Shown: positions 26,531 through 34,657 of the stretch, piece after piece
Layout of the letters: every line of letters begins with the position of its first letter
Numbering within the stretch: the first letter of the stretch is position 1
Assembly (NCBI GenBank): GCA_910589385.1
Contig: CAJUTU010000001.1
Coordinates: forward strand, 228,887-292,886
DNA length: 64,000 nt
Reading direction: 5' to 3'
Source of the DNA: an uncultured Lachnospiraceae bacterium
GTDB lineage: Bacteria > Bacillota > Clostridia > Lachnospirales > Lachnospiraceae
The notes under the pieces: generated by a model
Database searches by the model: none
Seen by the model: the letters and a program-made list of their open reading frames with translations, nothing else
What the model was told of the DNA's origin: nothing
Translations under genes and position numbers: made by a program

Positions 26531-27525
26531 TTTGCGGCTCCTTTCTCCATTTCTTCCTTCTGGTTCAGCCAGCACTGGGTATAGTGGACTTCTCCAAAGT
26601 TGGTAACCGGCGGCATCTCACGCAGACAGATCTTCATGCACGCTTCACACCTGGGCGCAAAGGGACATCCCTTGGGAGGATTCAGCATATCAACCGGAGT
26701 TCCTTCAATGGGAACCAGTCTTTCATGTTCCTTTGCATCAATTCTGGGAATCGAACGAATCAACCCCTTTGTATACTGATGCTTCGGATTGTAGAAAATA
26801 TCTTCCGCCGTACCATATTCGATCACTTTACCGGCATACATGACCGCAATCCGCTCACACATGCTTGCTACTACACCAAGATCATGGGTGATCATAATGA
26901 TCGCCATTCCAAGCTTGTTTTTTAATTCTACCATCAATTCCAAAATCTGAGCCTGGATCGTCACATCCAAAGCCGTGGTAGGCTCATCTGCGATCAGAAG
27001 CTTTGGCTCACAGGCAAGGGCGATCGCGATCATCACACGCTGACGCATACCACCAGAAAGCTCATGAGGATACTGCTTCAAACGCTTGTCAGGTTCATTG
27101 ATCCCAACCAGCTCCAAAAGTTCTTTTGCCCGCTCTCTCGCCTGTTCTTTACTTTTATCCGTATGGAGCAGGATTGCCTCCATGATCTGATTCCCGATGG
27201 TATACACCGGATTCAAGCTGGTCATTGGATCCTGAAAAATAATAGATATCTCATTCCCCCGGATCTTGCGCATCTCCTTATCTGTCATCCGGTCTACCTG
27301 ATGGCCGTTGAACTGCAGGCTGCCCCCGATCAATTTTCCCGGATAAGCCGTCAGCCCCATCAGGCTGTATGCCGTTACGGATTTGCCGGAACCGCTTTCC
27401 CCCACGATTCCCAGCACTTCTCCCTCTTTTAAATGGATGGAAACATCATTTAACGCTTTCACTTCTCCTGCGGGGGTGAAAAAGGAAAGCCTCTCATTTT
27501 TTATATCTACAAGATACTCTGACAT
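26527..27525 (-). CDS. oppD: Oligopeptide ABC transporter ATP-binding protein OppD
   Basis: A 332-residue ATPase with Walker A GESGSGKSV, signature LSGGMRQRVMIAIAL, Walker B LLIADEPTTALD, H-loop ITHDLG and the C-terminal cysteine motif GCPFAPRCEACMKIC. Length and motifs match OppD. It follows oppC by 37 bases and overlaps oppF. Confidence 0.94.
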   Translation of the reverse strand: MSEYLVDIKNERLSFFTPAGEVKALNDVSIHLKEGEVLGIVGESGSGKSVTAYSLMGLTAYPGKLIGGSLQFNGHQVDRMTDKEMRKIRGNEISIIFQDPMTSLNPVYTIGNQIMEAILLHTDKSKEQARERAKELLELVGINEPDKRLKQYPHELSGGMRQRVMIAIALACEPKLLIADEPTTALDVTIQAQILELMVELKNKLGMAIIMITHDLGVVASMCERIAVMYAGKVIEYGTAEDIFYNPKHQYTKGLIRSIPRIDAKEHERLVPIEGTPVDMLNPPKGCPFAPRCEACMKICLREMPPVTNFGEVHYTQCWLNQKEEMEKGAAK

Positions 27526-27562
27526 ATATTCCTCATTTCCGCATAGAAAAGACTATGCTGCT

Positions 27563-28609
27563 TTAGTTTTTCAGCTTCGGGTCAAATGCATCCCGAAGTC
27601 CGTCGCCCAGCAGGTTAAAGCTCAATATGATAAGACTGATCAAAATCGCCGGAATAAATAACAGGTATGGATATGTATTCATCCCATTGATCGCGTCGCT
27701 TGCAAGGCTTCCAAGAGACGGCAGCGGAACCGCAACACCCATTCCCAGAAAGCTTAAGAAACTCTCTGTAAAAATGGAAGACGGTATCTGCAGGGTGGTC
27801 GTTACGATCAACGTACCGATGCAGTTTGTCAGCAGATGCTTCTTAATAATCTTGCCATTGCCTACACCCAGCGCCCTGGCTGCAGTTACATATTCACTTT
27901 CCTTTAACATCAACACCTGGCTTCTGACCATCCTGGCCATACCAACCCAGTACAGCAATGCAAATACAATGAAGATACTGATCAGGTTCTCCCCGACTAT
28001 TCCGACCCATGTAAAGCCCGGCACAGTCTTCAGATTCCCCAGAGGCGCTTTCAATGCAAATGACAAAAGCACGATCAGCAGGATATCCGGAATCGTATAG
28101 ATAATATCCACGATCCGCATCATCACAAGGTCTGCCCAGCCGCCGAAAAACGCTGCAATCGAGCCATAAGCAGAACCAATGATTAAAATGATACCGGTCG
28201 CGATCAGCCCTACCAGAAGGGAAATACGGCTTCCCATCATGACACGGATCGCATAATCACGTCCCATCTTATCTGTCCCAAATATATGGGGAAACACCTT
28301 TTCTCCGGCATCAATCCTTGCCTGCTCTTCTTCCGAATACTGCATGGGTGCCAGATTATTTGCCCCTTTCATCTGATCTTTATAGGAATAAGGATAAAAG
28401 GAAGGAACGATAAATGAAAATATCATGACAAGGATAATGACTACGATACTTACCATCGCCACTTTATTTTTTACAAGCCGACGCCCGCCGTCCTTCCAGA
28501 AACTCACGCTTTCCCGCATGATGACCTGGCTTTGCTTCTCTTCTTCCGATGCGGGCAGGAAATCGTCAGGATTAAGTTTTAACTGAAAACTGACTGGATT
28601 CTCTTTCAT
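27563..28609 (-). CDS. oppC: Oligopeptide ABC transporter permease OppC
   Basis: A 348-residue inner-membrane permease. A cytoplasmic N-terminus of about 45 residues precedes six helices; IFGTDKMGRDYAIRVMMGSRIS is the classic OppC/DppC periplasmic loop and EYVTAARALGVGNGKIIKKHLL the EAA loop. A GTG six bases upstream (28615) is an alternative start, with the ribosome site AAGGAG serving either. Follows oppB by 14 bases. Confidence 0.92.
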   Translation of the reverse strand: MKENPVSFQLKLNPDDFLPASEEEKQSQVIMRESVSFWKDGGRRLVKNKVAMVSIVVIILVMIFSFIVPSFYPYSYKDQMKGANNLAPMQYSEEEQARIDAGEKVFPHIFGTDKMGRDYAIRVMMGSRISLLVGLIATGIILIIGSAYGSIAAFFGGWADLVMMRIVDIIYTIPDILLIVLLSFALKAPLGNLKTVPGFTWVGIVGENLISIFIVFALLYWVGMARMVRSQVLMLKESEYVTAARALGVGNGKIIKKHLLTNCIGTLIVTTTLQIPSSIFTESFLSFLGMGVAVPLPSLGSLASDAINGMNTYPYLLFIPAILISLIILSFNLLGDGLRDAFDPKLKN

Positions 28610-28623
28610 GATCACTGCTCTCC

Positions 28624-29541
28624 TTACTTTAGTTTAATTCTTGGGTCCACAATCTTATACACGATATCCACAACCACGTTCATCACAATGATCAGCGTTG
28701 CAAGGAAAATTGTAGTCCCCATGATCAATGTATAGTCACGCCCGTTGATCGCGCCGATAAACTCGCCGCCAAGCCCCGGGATCGTAAAAATCTTTTCCAC
28801 AACGAAACTTCCTGTTACCGTATATGCAAGCATAGGCCCTACATAGGTAACAACCGGAAGGATTGCGTTCCTGAGGGCATGCTTAAATAAAGATACAAAG
28901 CCCGAAACACCCTTCGCCTTGGCTGTACGCATATAGTCCTGCCCCAGCACGTCCAGCATCGAGGAACGCATCAGCCTCATAATATAGGCCGTAGGATAAA
29001 AAGACAATGCCATGACCGGCATAATATAATTCTTCCAGGATGTCAGTCCGATCGTCGGAAGCACTTTTAAATTAACACCGAAAATATATAAGAGCACCGT
29101 ACAGATTACAAAGCTGGGAACCGCAATTCCGCAGGTCGCCACCACACTGATCAGACTGTCTAGAAACTTCCCTCTCTTTAATGCCGCAATACAGCCAAGA
29201 GGGACTCCCAGCGTCAATGCAACCAGAACAGAGAGGCCTCCCACTCTGGCCGACACCGGAAACTTCATTAAGATAATATCCGTCACAGTACGTCCACGCT
29301 GCTTTAAGCTGTCGCCGAAATCACCGTGTACGGCACCGCCGATATAGGTAAGATATTGCTGAAACAAAGGCTTGTCCAAACCATATTTAGCTTCTAAAGC
29401 CGCCGTTGCCTGAGGGCTGATCGCTTTTTCTGAAAGGAACGGCCCGCCCGGAACCATATTCATCAGAAAAAACGTAAGGGTTGCAACCGCCCATATCGTA
29501 ACAATTGCAAGACCGATTCGCTTTGCTATGTACTTTAACAT
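28624..29541 (-). CDS. oppB: Oligopeptide ABC transporter permease OppB
   Basis: A 305-residue permease with six helices. KYIAKRIGLAIVTIWAVATL opens the protein as in OppB/DppB, GDFGDSLKQRGRTVTDII follows the first external loop and DYMRTAKAKGVSGFVSLFKHAL is the EAA loop. The longer frame would start at a GTG at 29550; the ATG at 29541 is eight bases from AAGGAG and is preferred. First gene of oppBCDFA, about 85 bases behind a near-consensus promoter. Confidence 0.93.
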   Translation of the reverse strand: MLKYIAKRIGLAIVTIWAVATLTFFLMNMVPGGPFLSEKAISPQATAALEAKYGLDKPLFQQYLTYIGGAVHGDFGDSLKQRGRTVTDIILMKFPVSARVGGLSVLVALTLGVPLGCIAALKRGKFLDSLISVVATCGIAVPSFVICTVLLYIFGVNLKVLPTIGLTSWKNYIMPVMALSFYPTAYIMRLMRSSMLDVLGQDYMRTAKAKGVSGFVSLFKHALRNAILPVVTYVGPMLAYTVTGSFVVEKIFTIPGLGGEFIGAINGRDYTLIMGTTIFLATLIIVMNVVVDIVYKIVDPRIKLK

Positions 29542-29625
29542 GCTTTCCACTCCTTATCTATCCTAATTAAAATAAGGAACACTTGTTTCGTCATGACAAA
29601 CACTCCGCGTTCCTCACTGCGGAAT

Positions 29626-29654
29626 ATAATAGCAAATTAATGATGTTTTGTCAA
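29626..29654 (-). promoter_or_regulatory. Near-consensus sigma-A promoter of the opp operon
   Basis: On the minus strand TTGACA (29654-29649) and TATTAT (29631-29626) are 17 bases apart. This is the best match to a housekeeping promoter in the window and lies about 85 bases before oppB. The remaining bases up to the lspA terminator are AT-rich and hold no gene that I can recognise. Confidence 0.85.
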
Positions 29655-29808
29655 TCCTTCAAGGTAGTAAAGCAATAAAATAGATTAAATAACCATGGTA
29701 TTTTCTTGCAGAATGACATGACTTTATCTAAAAAAGAGTATTTTACTATGAAATACCACCATAAAATGATACATCCGTCATATAAATTTTACCAAAACAC
29801 ACAGAAAA

Positions 29809-29862
29809 CCGCCGATAAGCATCAGTCTTACAGTATCTGTAACACTGATGTTTACCGGCGGC
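29809..29862 (-). terminator. Long hairpin terminator after lspA
   Basis: CCGCCGGTAAACATCAGT and ACTGATGCTTATCGGCGG pair on the minus strand with one mismatch and one G-U, enclosing a second stem CTTACAG / CTGTAAG; TTTTCTGTGTGTTTT follows. It lies 18 bases past the lspA stop. Confidence 0.88.
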
Positions 29863-29879
29863 GTCCTATCTTAGTTACA

Positions 29880-30356
29880 CTATTTCTTTTTTCTGCCGCG
29901 CAATACAGAGCATAACAGCAGCAAAATCCCTCCTGCTGCAATCAACAGATCGGCAAGATTAAACGTCAGTTCCGTGACTTTTTTCCATTTTGTCTGGAAT
30001 CCAACATAGTCGATCACATATCCCCTAAGCCATCTGTCAAATGTATTGCTCCATGCGCCCGCTGTGATCAGAGACAAGGCGAACTTCTTTACGCGATGCT
30101 TTTTCCGCATCAGAGTAAAGAGCTGATAAATCGTCAGAAGGACCGCCGCATATGCCGACGTATATTTCACTACTTCTGGTTTTTCATCCAGCAGGTTCAG
30201 GCAGAACCCACGGTTATAAGCCTTACGCAGGATGATCTTCCCCTTACAGGCCGTCCGCTCTTCCCCTTGGGCCAAGTATCCTTCCATAATGGATTTTAAA
30301 GCAATATCAAGAAGCATAAGGCATGCCGTAATACATATCAATACTATAATTCCCAT
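29880..30356 (-). CDS. lspA: Signal peptidase II (prolipoprotein signal peptidase)
   Basis: A 158-residue, four-helix membrane protease that cleaves the signal peptides of lipoproteins. Conserved pieces: DIALK (usual DxxxK), NRGFCLNLL (usual NxGxxF), the catalytic-Asp segments AGAWSNTFDRWLRGYVIDY and FNLADLLI. Both catalytic aspartates are present. The sequence is somewhat divergent, for example NRGFC where NTGAAF is common, so it may be a second copy in this genome. The window encodes at least three lipoprotein substrates. Confidence 0.85.
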   Translation of the reverse strand: MGIIVLICITACLMLLDIALKSIMEGYLAQGEERTACKGKIILRKAYNRGFCLNLLDEKPEVVKYTSAYAAVLLTIYQLFTLMRKKHRVKKFALSLITAGAWSNTFDRWLRGYVIDYVGFQTKWKKVTELTFNLADLLIAAGGILLLLCSVLRGRKKK

Positions 30357-30480
30357 GACTGTTTCCCCTGTTCCAATCCTAAGTATCGTTCATTTCCTTT
30401 TCCAATATGGGCTGTTCCTACTTCATTATTCCCCGAATCGTACAGGGTTATTCTGATTCCATCCGAAATGAAAGCCTCTT

Positions 30481-31005
30481 TTATTCCGTCTTTGCCTCTT
30501 CTTCCGCTGCTTCAGCCGGCGCATCCTCATTTTCTACAGTCTCAGCCGCTTCTTCCTCTGCCGTGGGGGTCTCATCTACTGTAGCTTCTTCTACTGTAGT
30601 TTCTTCCGCTGTTTCAGCCTCTTTTGGCTCTTCAACAACAATCTCTGGTGCCTTTGCGCCGCAGTATGGGCAGTATGCCATGCCCTTACCAAGAGTTTTT
30701 CCGCACTCTTCACACTCATAATCGCCTTTGATATCAGAAATCTTCTGCAGGTATTCTGCAATGCTTTCTTCCCTGCTCTGGATCGCCTCACATAATCCTG
30801 CTGCTTCTTCTCCTAATTCCGCGCCATCTTTGAACTGATCATAAACAGCAAGCCCTAATTCCGCCAGATCATTATCATTCTCCCTCTCAAGAGAACGGAT
30901 CTGGTTTTTCAGCTTTTGGATCTCCACAGCCTCCCCTGCCTTGTTCGTTACGGTCTCAGCAGTTTCGCCTAAGCGCTTTCCTAAATCTTCCAAAAAACTT
31001 CTCAT
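30481..31005 (-). CDS. Zinc-ribbon protein with coiled coil and acidic tail
   Basis: A 174-residue cytoplasmic protein. Residues 25-90 form a helical, coiled-coil-like region; CEECGKTLGKGMAYCPYCG (about 97-115) is a zinc ribbon with two CxxC pairs; and the C-terminal 55 residues are Glu/Ala/Thr-rich and strongly acidic. This architecture is frequent in Clostridia, without a defined role. It has its own promoter at 31090-31117 and a ribosome site AAAGGAG. I cannot assign a function. Confidence 0.82.
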   Translation of the reverse strand: MRSFLEDLGKRLGETAETVTNKAGEAVEIQKLKNQIRSLERENDNDLAELGLAVYDQFKDGAELGEEAAGLCEAIQSREESIAEYLQKISDIKGDYECEECGKTLGKGMAYCPYCGAKAPEIVVEEPKEAETAEETTVEEATVDETPTAEEEAAETVENEDAPAEAAEEEAKTE

Positions 31006-31089
31006 GTCAATTTACTCCTTTCATTCGTGTATATTTTAATCTATAACCATGCAGCCATAGCGCTTTCACAGTTATGCCTGACTAAATCC

Positions 31090-31117
31090 ATTATACTCTA
31101 TTCCAGGCGAACTTCAA
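31090..31117 (-). promoter_or_regulatory. Promoter of the zinc-ribbon gene
   Basis: On the minus strand TTGAAG (31117-31112) and TATAAT (31095-31090) are 16 bases apart, about 85 bases ahead of the ATG at 31005. Confidence 0.65.
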
Positions 31118-31253
31118 TCAATTTCTTTTTTATTTTATACTTTCATAATATTTTTTTTACGATTACAGGCCTAAACCAAATTTTTCCTGATGTTCTGAAT
31201 TGTGCTTTTCTATCATACATTGAAATAAATGTAAAAGAAAGTATCTCATTTCT

Positions 31254-32957
31254 ATGAATGATCCAGAAACATGCAAAGCGGCTGTCCTCTCCGAGGATTA
31301 CCGTGATTTTATCGTAAATGACAATTCCCCTATCCTTGCTCATATTACAGAAGAAGATCCCTGTACGCAGACTGCCGGTTTTAACTACCGCTGTCTCTAC
31401 ATTTCCAAAGAAGCAGCAGATCCAATCACAAACGAGCGGCTCTACTATACGGCAATGCCAAAGTGTTATGCGCATATCAATACGGATTCCTTGGATCAGG
31501 CAGGCATCCTCCCTCTTCAGAACTATCCCACTTTACACTTAATGGGGAATGGAATCCTGATCGGATTTTTAGACAGTGGGATTGATTACCAGAATCCGAT
31601 CTTCCGGAATCTGGATGGAAGTACAAGGATCGCTGCCATCTGGGACCAAACGGTCCAAAGCGGGACACCTCCTGCCGGTTTCGCCTATGGTTCCGAATAT
31701 ACGGAAGAAATGCTCAATGAAGCATTACGCGCCGAAAACCCATTAGAAATCGTTCCTTCTACTGATGATACCGGACATGGTACATTTACCGCAAGCCTCG
31801 CCGCCGGCGGCGGCAACCCGGAAGAGAATTTTCTGGGAGCCGCGCCGGAAGCCACACTTGCCGTCGTAAAGTTAAAAACAGCCAAGCAATATCTGAGGGA
31901 CTACTATTTTATCCCGGATAATGAACCCTGCCATCAAGAAACAGACATCATCCTGGCTCTGCACTATCTAGATATGCTGGCACGGCGGCTGGGGCTTCCG
32001 CTCGTGTTCTGCTTTGCCCTTGGCACAAATGCAGGCGGTCACGTAGCGGCGCTGCCATGCCCAATCCTGGTAAATTCATATGGTTCCTCTGTGAACCGGA
32101 TCCCGGTTATAGGATGTGGAAATGAGGCAGATAAACGGCATCATTATTATTATGAACTTCCAGACATTAACACGACTCATACAGCGGAAATACGTGTAGG
32201 AGAGGGTGTAGATGGATTTACAATGGAGCTGTGGACCACCATTCCCAATATCCTCTCTATTTCACTGACTTCTCCTTCCGGACAAAGTACATCCAGACTT
32301 ACCGTCCGCTCTAATTCCCGTACAGATTTTCAATTTATTCTGGAGCCTACAAAAGTGATCATGGATTATCAGATCATAGCGGAGCTGGAAACTTCTGAAT
32401 TAATCTTTTTCCGCTTCATTAATCCTTCTCCAGGTATCTGGAGGCTCAATATAGAGCCATTAAGAATTTTTAACGGCCGCTTCCATATATGGCTTCCCAT
32501 CAGCGAATTTTTGAGTGGAGAAGTCTATTTTCTGGATTCTAACCCATACTATACGATTACCAATCCTGCCAATGGGGACAGCACTGTCAACGTCTCCTTC
32601 TATGATGGAAATACCACTGCCATCGCCTTAAGCTCCGGAAGGGGATACAGCAGGAATGATATTGTAAATCCAACCCTGGCCGCACCTGGCATCAACGTCC
32701 TTGGCGCGCTGCCTAATGGACGTTATACCAACAGAAGCGGCTCCAGCTCCGCAGCTGCAATCTGCGCAGGCGCCGTAGCCCTGCTGCTGGAATGGCTGCT
32801 CTACCGGATGGGAAACCCATCGGTTGACTCCTATCAGGTAAAAGGTATTTTAACAATCGGAGCCAGACGTCCTCCGGGAGTAAAATTTCCAAACCGTGAA
32901 TGGGGATATGGACTTTTAGATCTTTATAATACAATCTTGGAAATACGCGATCTCTGA
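31254..32957 (+). CDS. S8 subtilisin-family peptidase, Csp-like
   Basis: A 567-residue subtilase with an intact triad: Asp107 in GFLDSGID, His175 in DDTGHGTFTA and Ser498 in the SGSSSA loop. There is no signal peptide. Residues 1-85 look like a prodomain. His and Ser are 323 residues apart, about twice the spacing in subtilisin, leaving room for an inserted beta-rich domain (about 300-440), as in the Csp germination proteases of Clostridia. It may therefore act in spores, but cytoplasmic roles are possible. The ribosome site is weak (AAAGAAAG, far from the ATG), so the start is uncertain. Confidence 0.85.
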   Translation: MNDPETCKAAVLSEDYRDFIVNDNSPILAHITEEDPCTQTAGFNYRCLYISKEAADPITNERLYYTAMPKCYAHINTDSLDQAGILPLQNYPTLHLMGNGILIGFLDSGIDYQNPIFRNLDGSTRIAAIWDQTVQSGTPPAGFAYGSEYTEEMLNEALRAENPLEIVPSTDDTGHGTFTASLAAGGGNPEENFLGAAPEATLAVVKLKTAKQYLRDYYFIPDNEPCHQETDIILALHYLDMLARRLGLPLVFCFALGTNAGGHVAALPCPILVNSYGSSVNRIPVIGCGNEADKRHHYYYELPDINTTHTAEIRVGEGVDGFTMELWTTIPNILSISLTSPSGQSTSRLTVRSNSRTDFQFILEPTKVIMDYQIIAELETSELIFFRFINPSPGIWRLNIEPLRIFNGRFHIWLPISEFLSGEVYFLDSNPYYTITNPANGDSTVNVSFYDGNTTAIALSSGRGYSRNDIVNPTLAAPGINVLGALPNGRYTNRSGSSSAAAICAGAVALLLEWLLYRMGNPSVDSYQVKGILTIGARRPPGVKFPNREWGYGLLDLYNTILEIRDL

Positions 32958-32990
32958 CAAGAAAGGGTTTCGCTTGCGTTTCCATAGAAT

Positions 32991-33036
32991 AAAAAACGCC
33001 GGAAACGGAAGTGAAACACCTTTCCATCCCCGGCGT
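32991..33036 (-). terminator. Terminator of the clpX-like gene
   Basis: On the minus strand ACGCCGG (33036-33030) pairs with CCGGCGT (33002-32996), with further pairing inside, followed by six T. It lies between the convergent subtilase and clpX-like genes, 70 bases beyond the latter. Confidence 0.8.
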
Positions 33037-33106
33037 GAAATCTTAATCATCTCCCAAAGCCTCAAACTGTTCAGGCCGTATTTCTGTCTTATCTTAATAC
33101 TGGCTG

Positions 33107-34564
33107 TCAGTTCAGAAGCGGTACACTCTGCCCACGCAGCTGGATCACCGGGCCGCCAGTGCCTTCGATATATTCCCTCGTGATCGTCACCTGACCGATG
33201 CTGTCGTCTTTCGGGATCTCATACATGATATCCAGCATAAATTCTTCTATGATCGCCCTGAGCGCCCTTGCCCCGGTATCTTTTTTCATCGCCTTTTCCG
33301 CAATCGCTTCCAATGCACCCTCATCAAAATCAAGACTAACCTCGTCCAGCGCGAGAAGCTTCTGATATTGCTTGAGGATTGCATTCCTCGGTTCTTTCAA
33401 AATCTTCACAAGCATATCCTTATCCAGGCCCTTCAGGGTGAAGATGATCGGAAGACGTCCAATGAACTCCGGGATCATGCCGAACTTGCGCAGATCCTCT
33501 ACCGTCACTTTGCTGAGCAGTTCCTTATCTTTATCATACTGATCCTTTAGCTCCGCATTGAATCCCATGGACGTTTTCTTTGAAAGACGTTCCTTAATGA
33601 TCGTCTCCAAATCCGGGAAAGCCCCGCCGCAGATAAAGAGGATATTCTTTGTATTCACGGTCGTAAGCGGAACCATGGCATTTTTACTGTTGGCTCCTAC
33701 CGGAACCTCAATCTCACTGCCCTCCAAAAGCTTCAGCATTCCCTGCTGAACGGACTCACCGCTTACATCTCTCTGGCTGGAGTTTCTCTTCTTCGCAATC
33801 TTGTCAATCTCATCAATGAAAATAATGCCCTGCTCCGCGCGCTCCACGTCATTATCAGAGGCAGCAAGCAGCTTTGAAACAACACTCTCGATATCATCTC
33901 CTATGTAGCCTGCTTCTGTAAGAGATGTGGCGTCCGTGATTGCCAGAGGGACGTCGAGCAGTCTGGCAAGCGTCTTGACAAGGTACGTTTTTCCGCTGCC
34001 GGTAGGACCGATCATCAACATATTGGATTTTTCAATCTCGATATCATCCATTGTATCTGATGCCACTCGCTTATAATGATTATAGACTGCAACAGACATC
34101 GCTTTTTTCGCATACTCCTGACCTACCACATAATCATCCAGCCGGGCTTTGATCTTATGTGGAGCCGGAATGTCCTTGATATTGAGTTTCTGTACAGGCT
34201 TTTCTTTTGCTTCCTTCTTTTTCTTGATCTTCTGCCTTTTAGGGACTGCATTGTCCAGATCCGACAGATTCAAAAACTGAATGCCCGGTATATTGCTTAG
34301 AATCTTGTTGAAATCCAGAGAGCTGTTGTTCATCGTATCAAAACTTCTCTGCATACAATCCTGGCAAATCGTAATATGGTTCGGCATATCAATCATCTTC
34401 CCGGCAACACTTTCCGGGCGGTGGCACATGAAACAGACTTTTTCATATTCATCCTCATGCTTTTCCTCTTCTGACTCCGAAACCGTTACTTCCTTTTTCT
34501 CCTCTGCGGAAACAGGCTCATCACGTTCTTCTGTATCTACTATGATAAAATCATTATCTGACAT
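33107..34564 (-). CDS. ClpX-like AAA+ unfoldase (paralogue)
   Basis: A 485-residue ClpX-type ATPase, longer than the usual 410-430. An acidic N-terminal extension (1-40) precedes a Cys4 zinc domain (C44, C47, C67, C70), a Lys-rich linker (about 108-125), Walker A GPTGSGKT (186-193), pore loop YIG (220-222), Walker B IIFIDEID (247-254) and sensor-2 GAR. The loop that in ClpX carries IGF and docks on ClpP reads MGF (333-335). It is not next to clpP or tig, so it is probably a second ClpX with a special role. Own promoter at 34606-34634. Confidence 0.88.
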   Translation of the reverse strand: MSDNDFIIVDTEERDEPVSAEEKKEVTVSESEEEKHEDEYEKVCFMCHRPESVAGKMIDMPNHITICQDCMQRSFDTMNNSSLDFNKILSNIPGIQFLNLSDLDNAVPKRQKIKKKKEAKEKPVQKLNIKDIPAPHKIKARLDDYVVGQEYAKKAMSVAVYNHYKRVASDTMDDIEIEKSNMLMIGPTGSGKTYLVKTLARLLDVPLAITDATSLTEAGYIGDDIESVVSKLLAASDNDVERAEQGIIFIDEIDKIAKKRNSSQRDVSGESVQQGMLKLLEGSEIEVPVGANSKNAMVPLTTVNTKNILFICGGAFPDLETIIKERLSKKTSMGFNAELKDQYDKDKELLSKVTVEDLRKFGMIPEFIGRLPIIFTLKGLDKDMLVKILKEPRNAILKQYQKLLALDEVSLDFDEGALEAIAEKAMKKDTGARALRAIIEEFMLDIMYEIPKDDSIGQVTITREYIEGTGGPVIQLRGQSVPLLN

Positions 34565-34605
34565 ATTCTATCCTCCAAAAATATAATATATATAAACCCG
34601 TTTTT

Positions 34606-34634
34606 ATTATAAGGGAATTTCCTCCTATATACAA
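34606..34634 (-). promoter_or_regulatory. Promoter of the clpX-like gene
   Basis: On the minus strand TTGTAT (34634-34629) and TATAAT (34611-34606) are 17 bases apart, 42 bases before the ATG at 34564. The ribosome site is GGAGG. Confidence 0.75.
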
Positions 34635-34657
34635 ATTAACTTTTTCTAAAAGAGACT

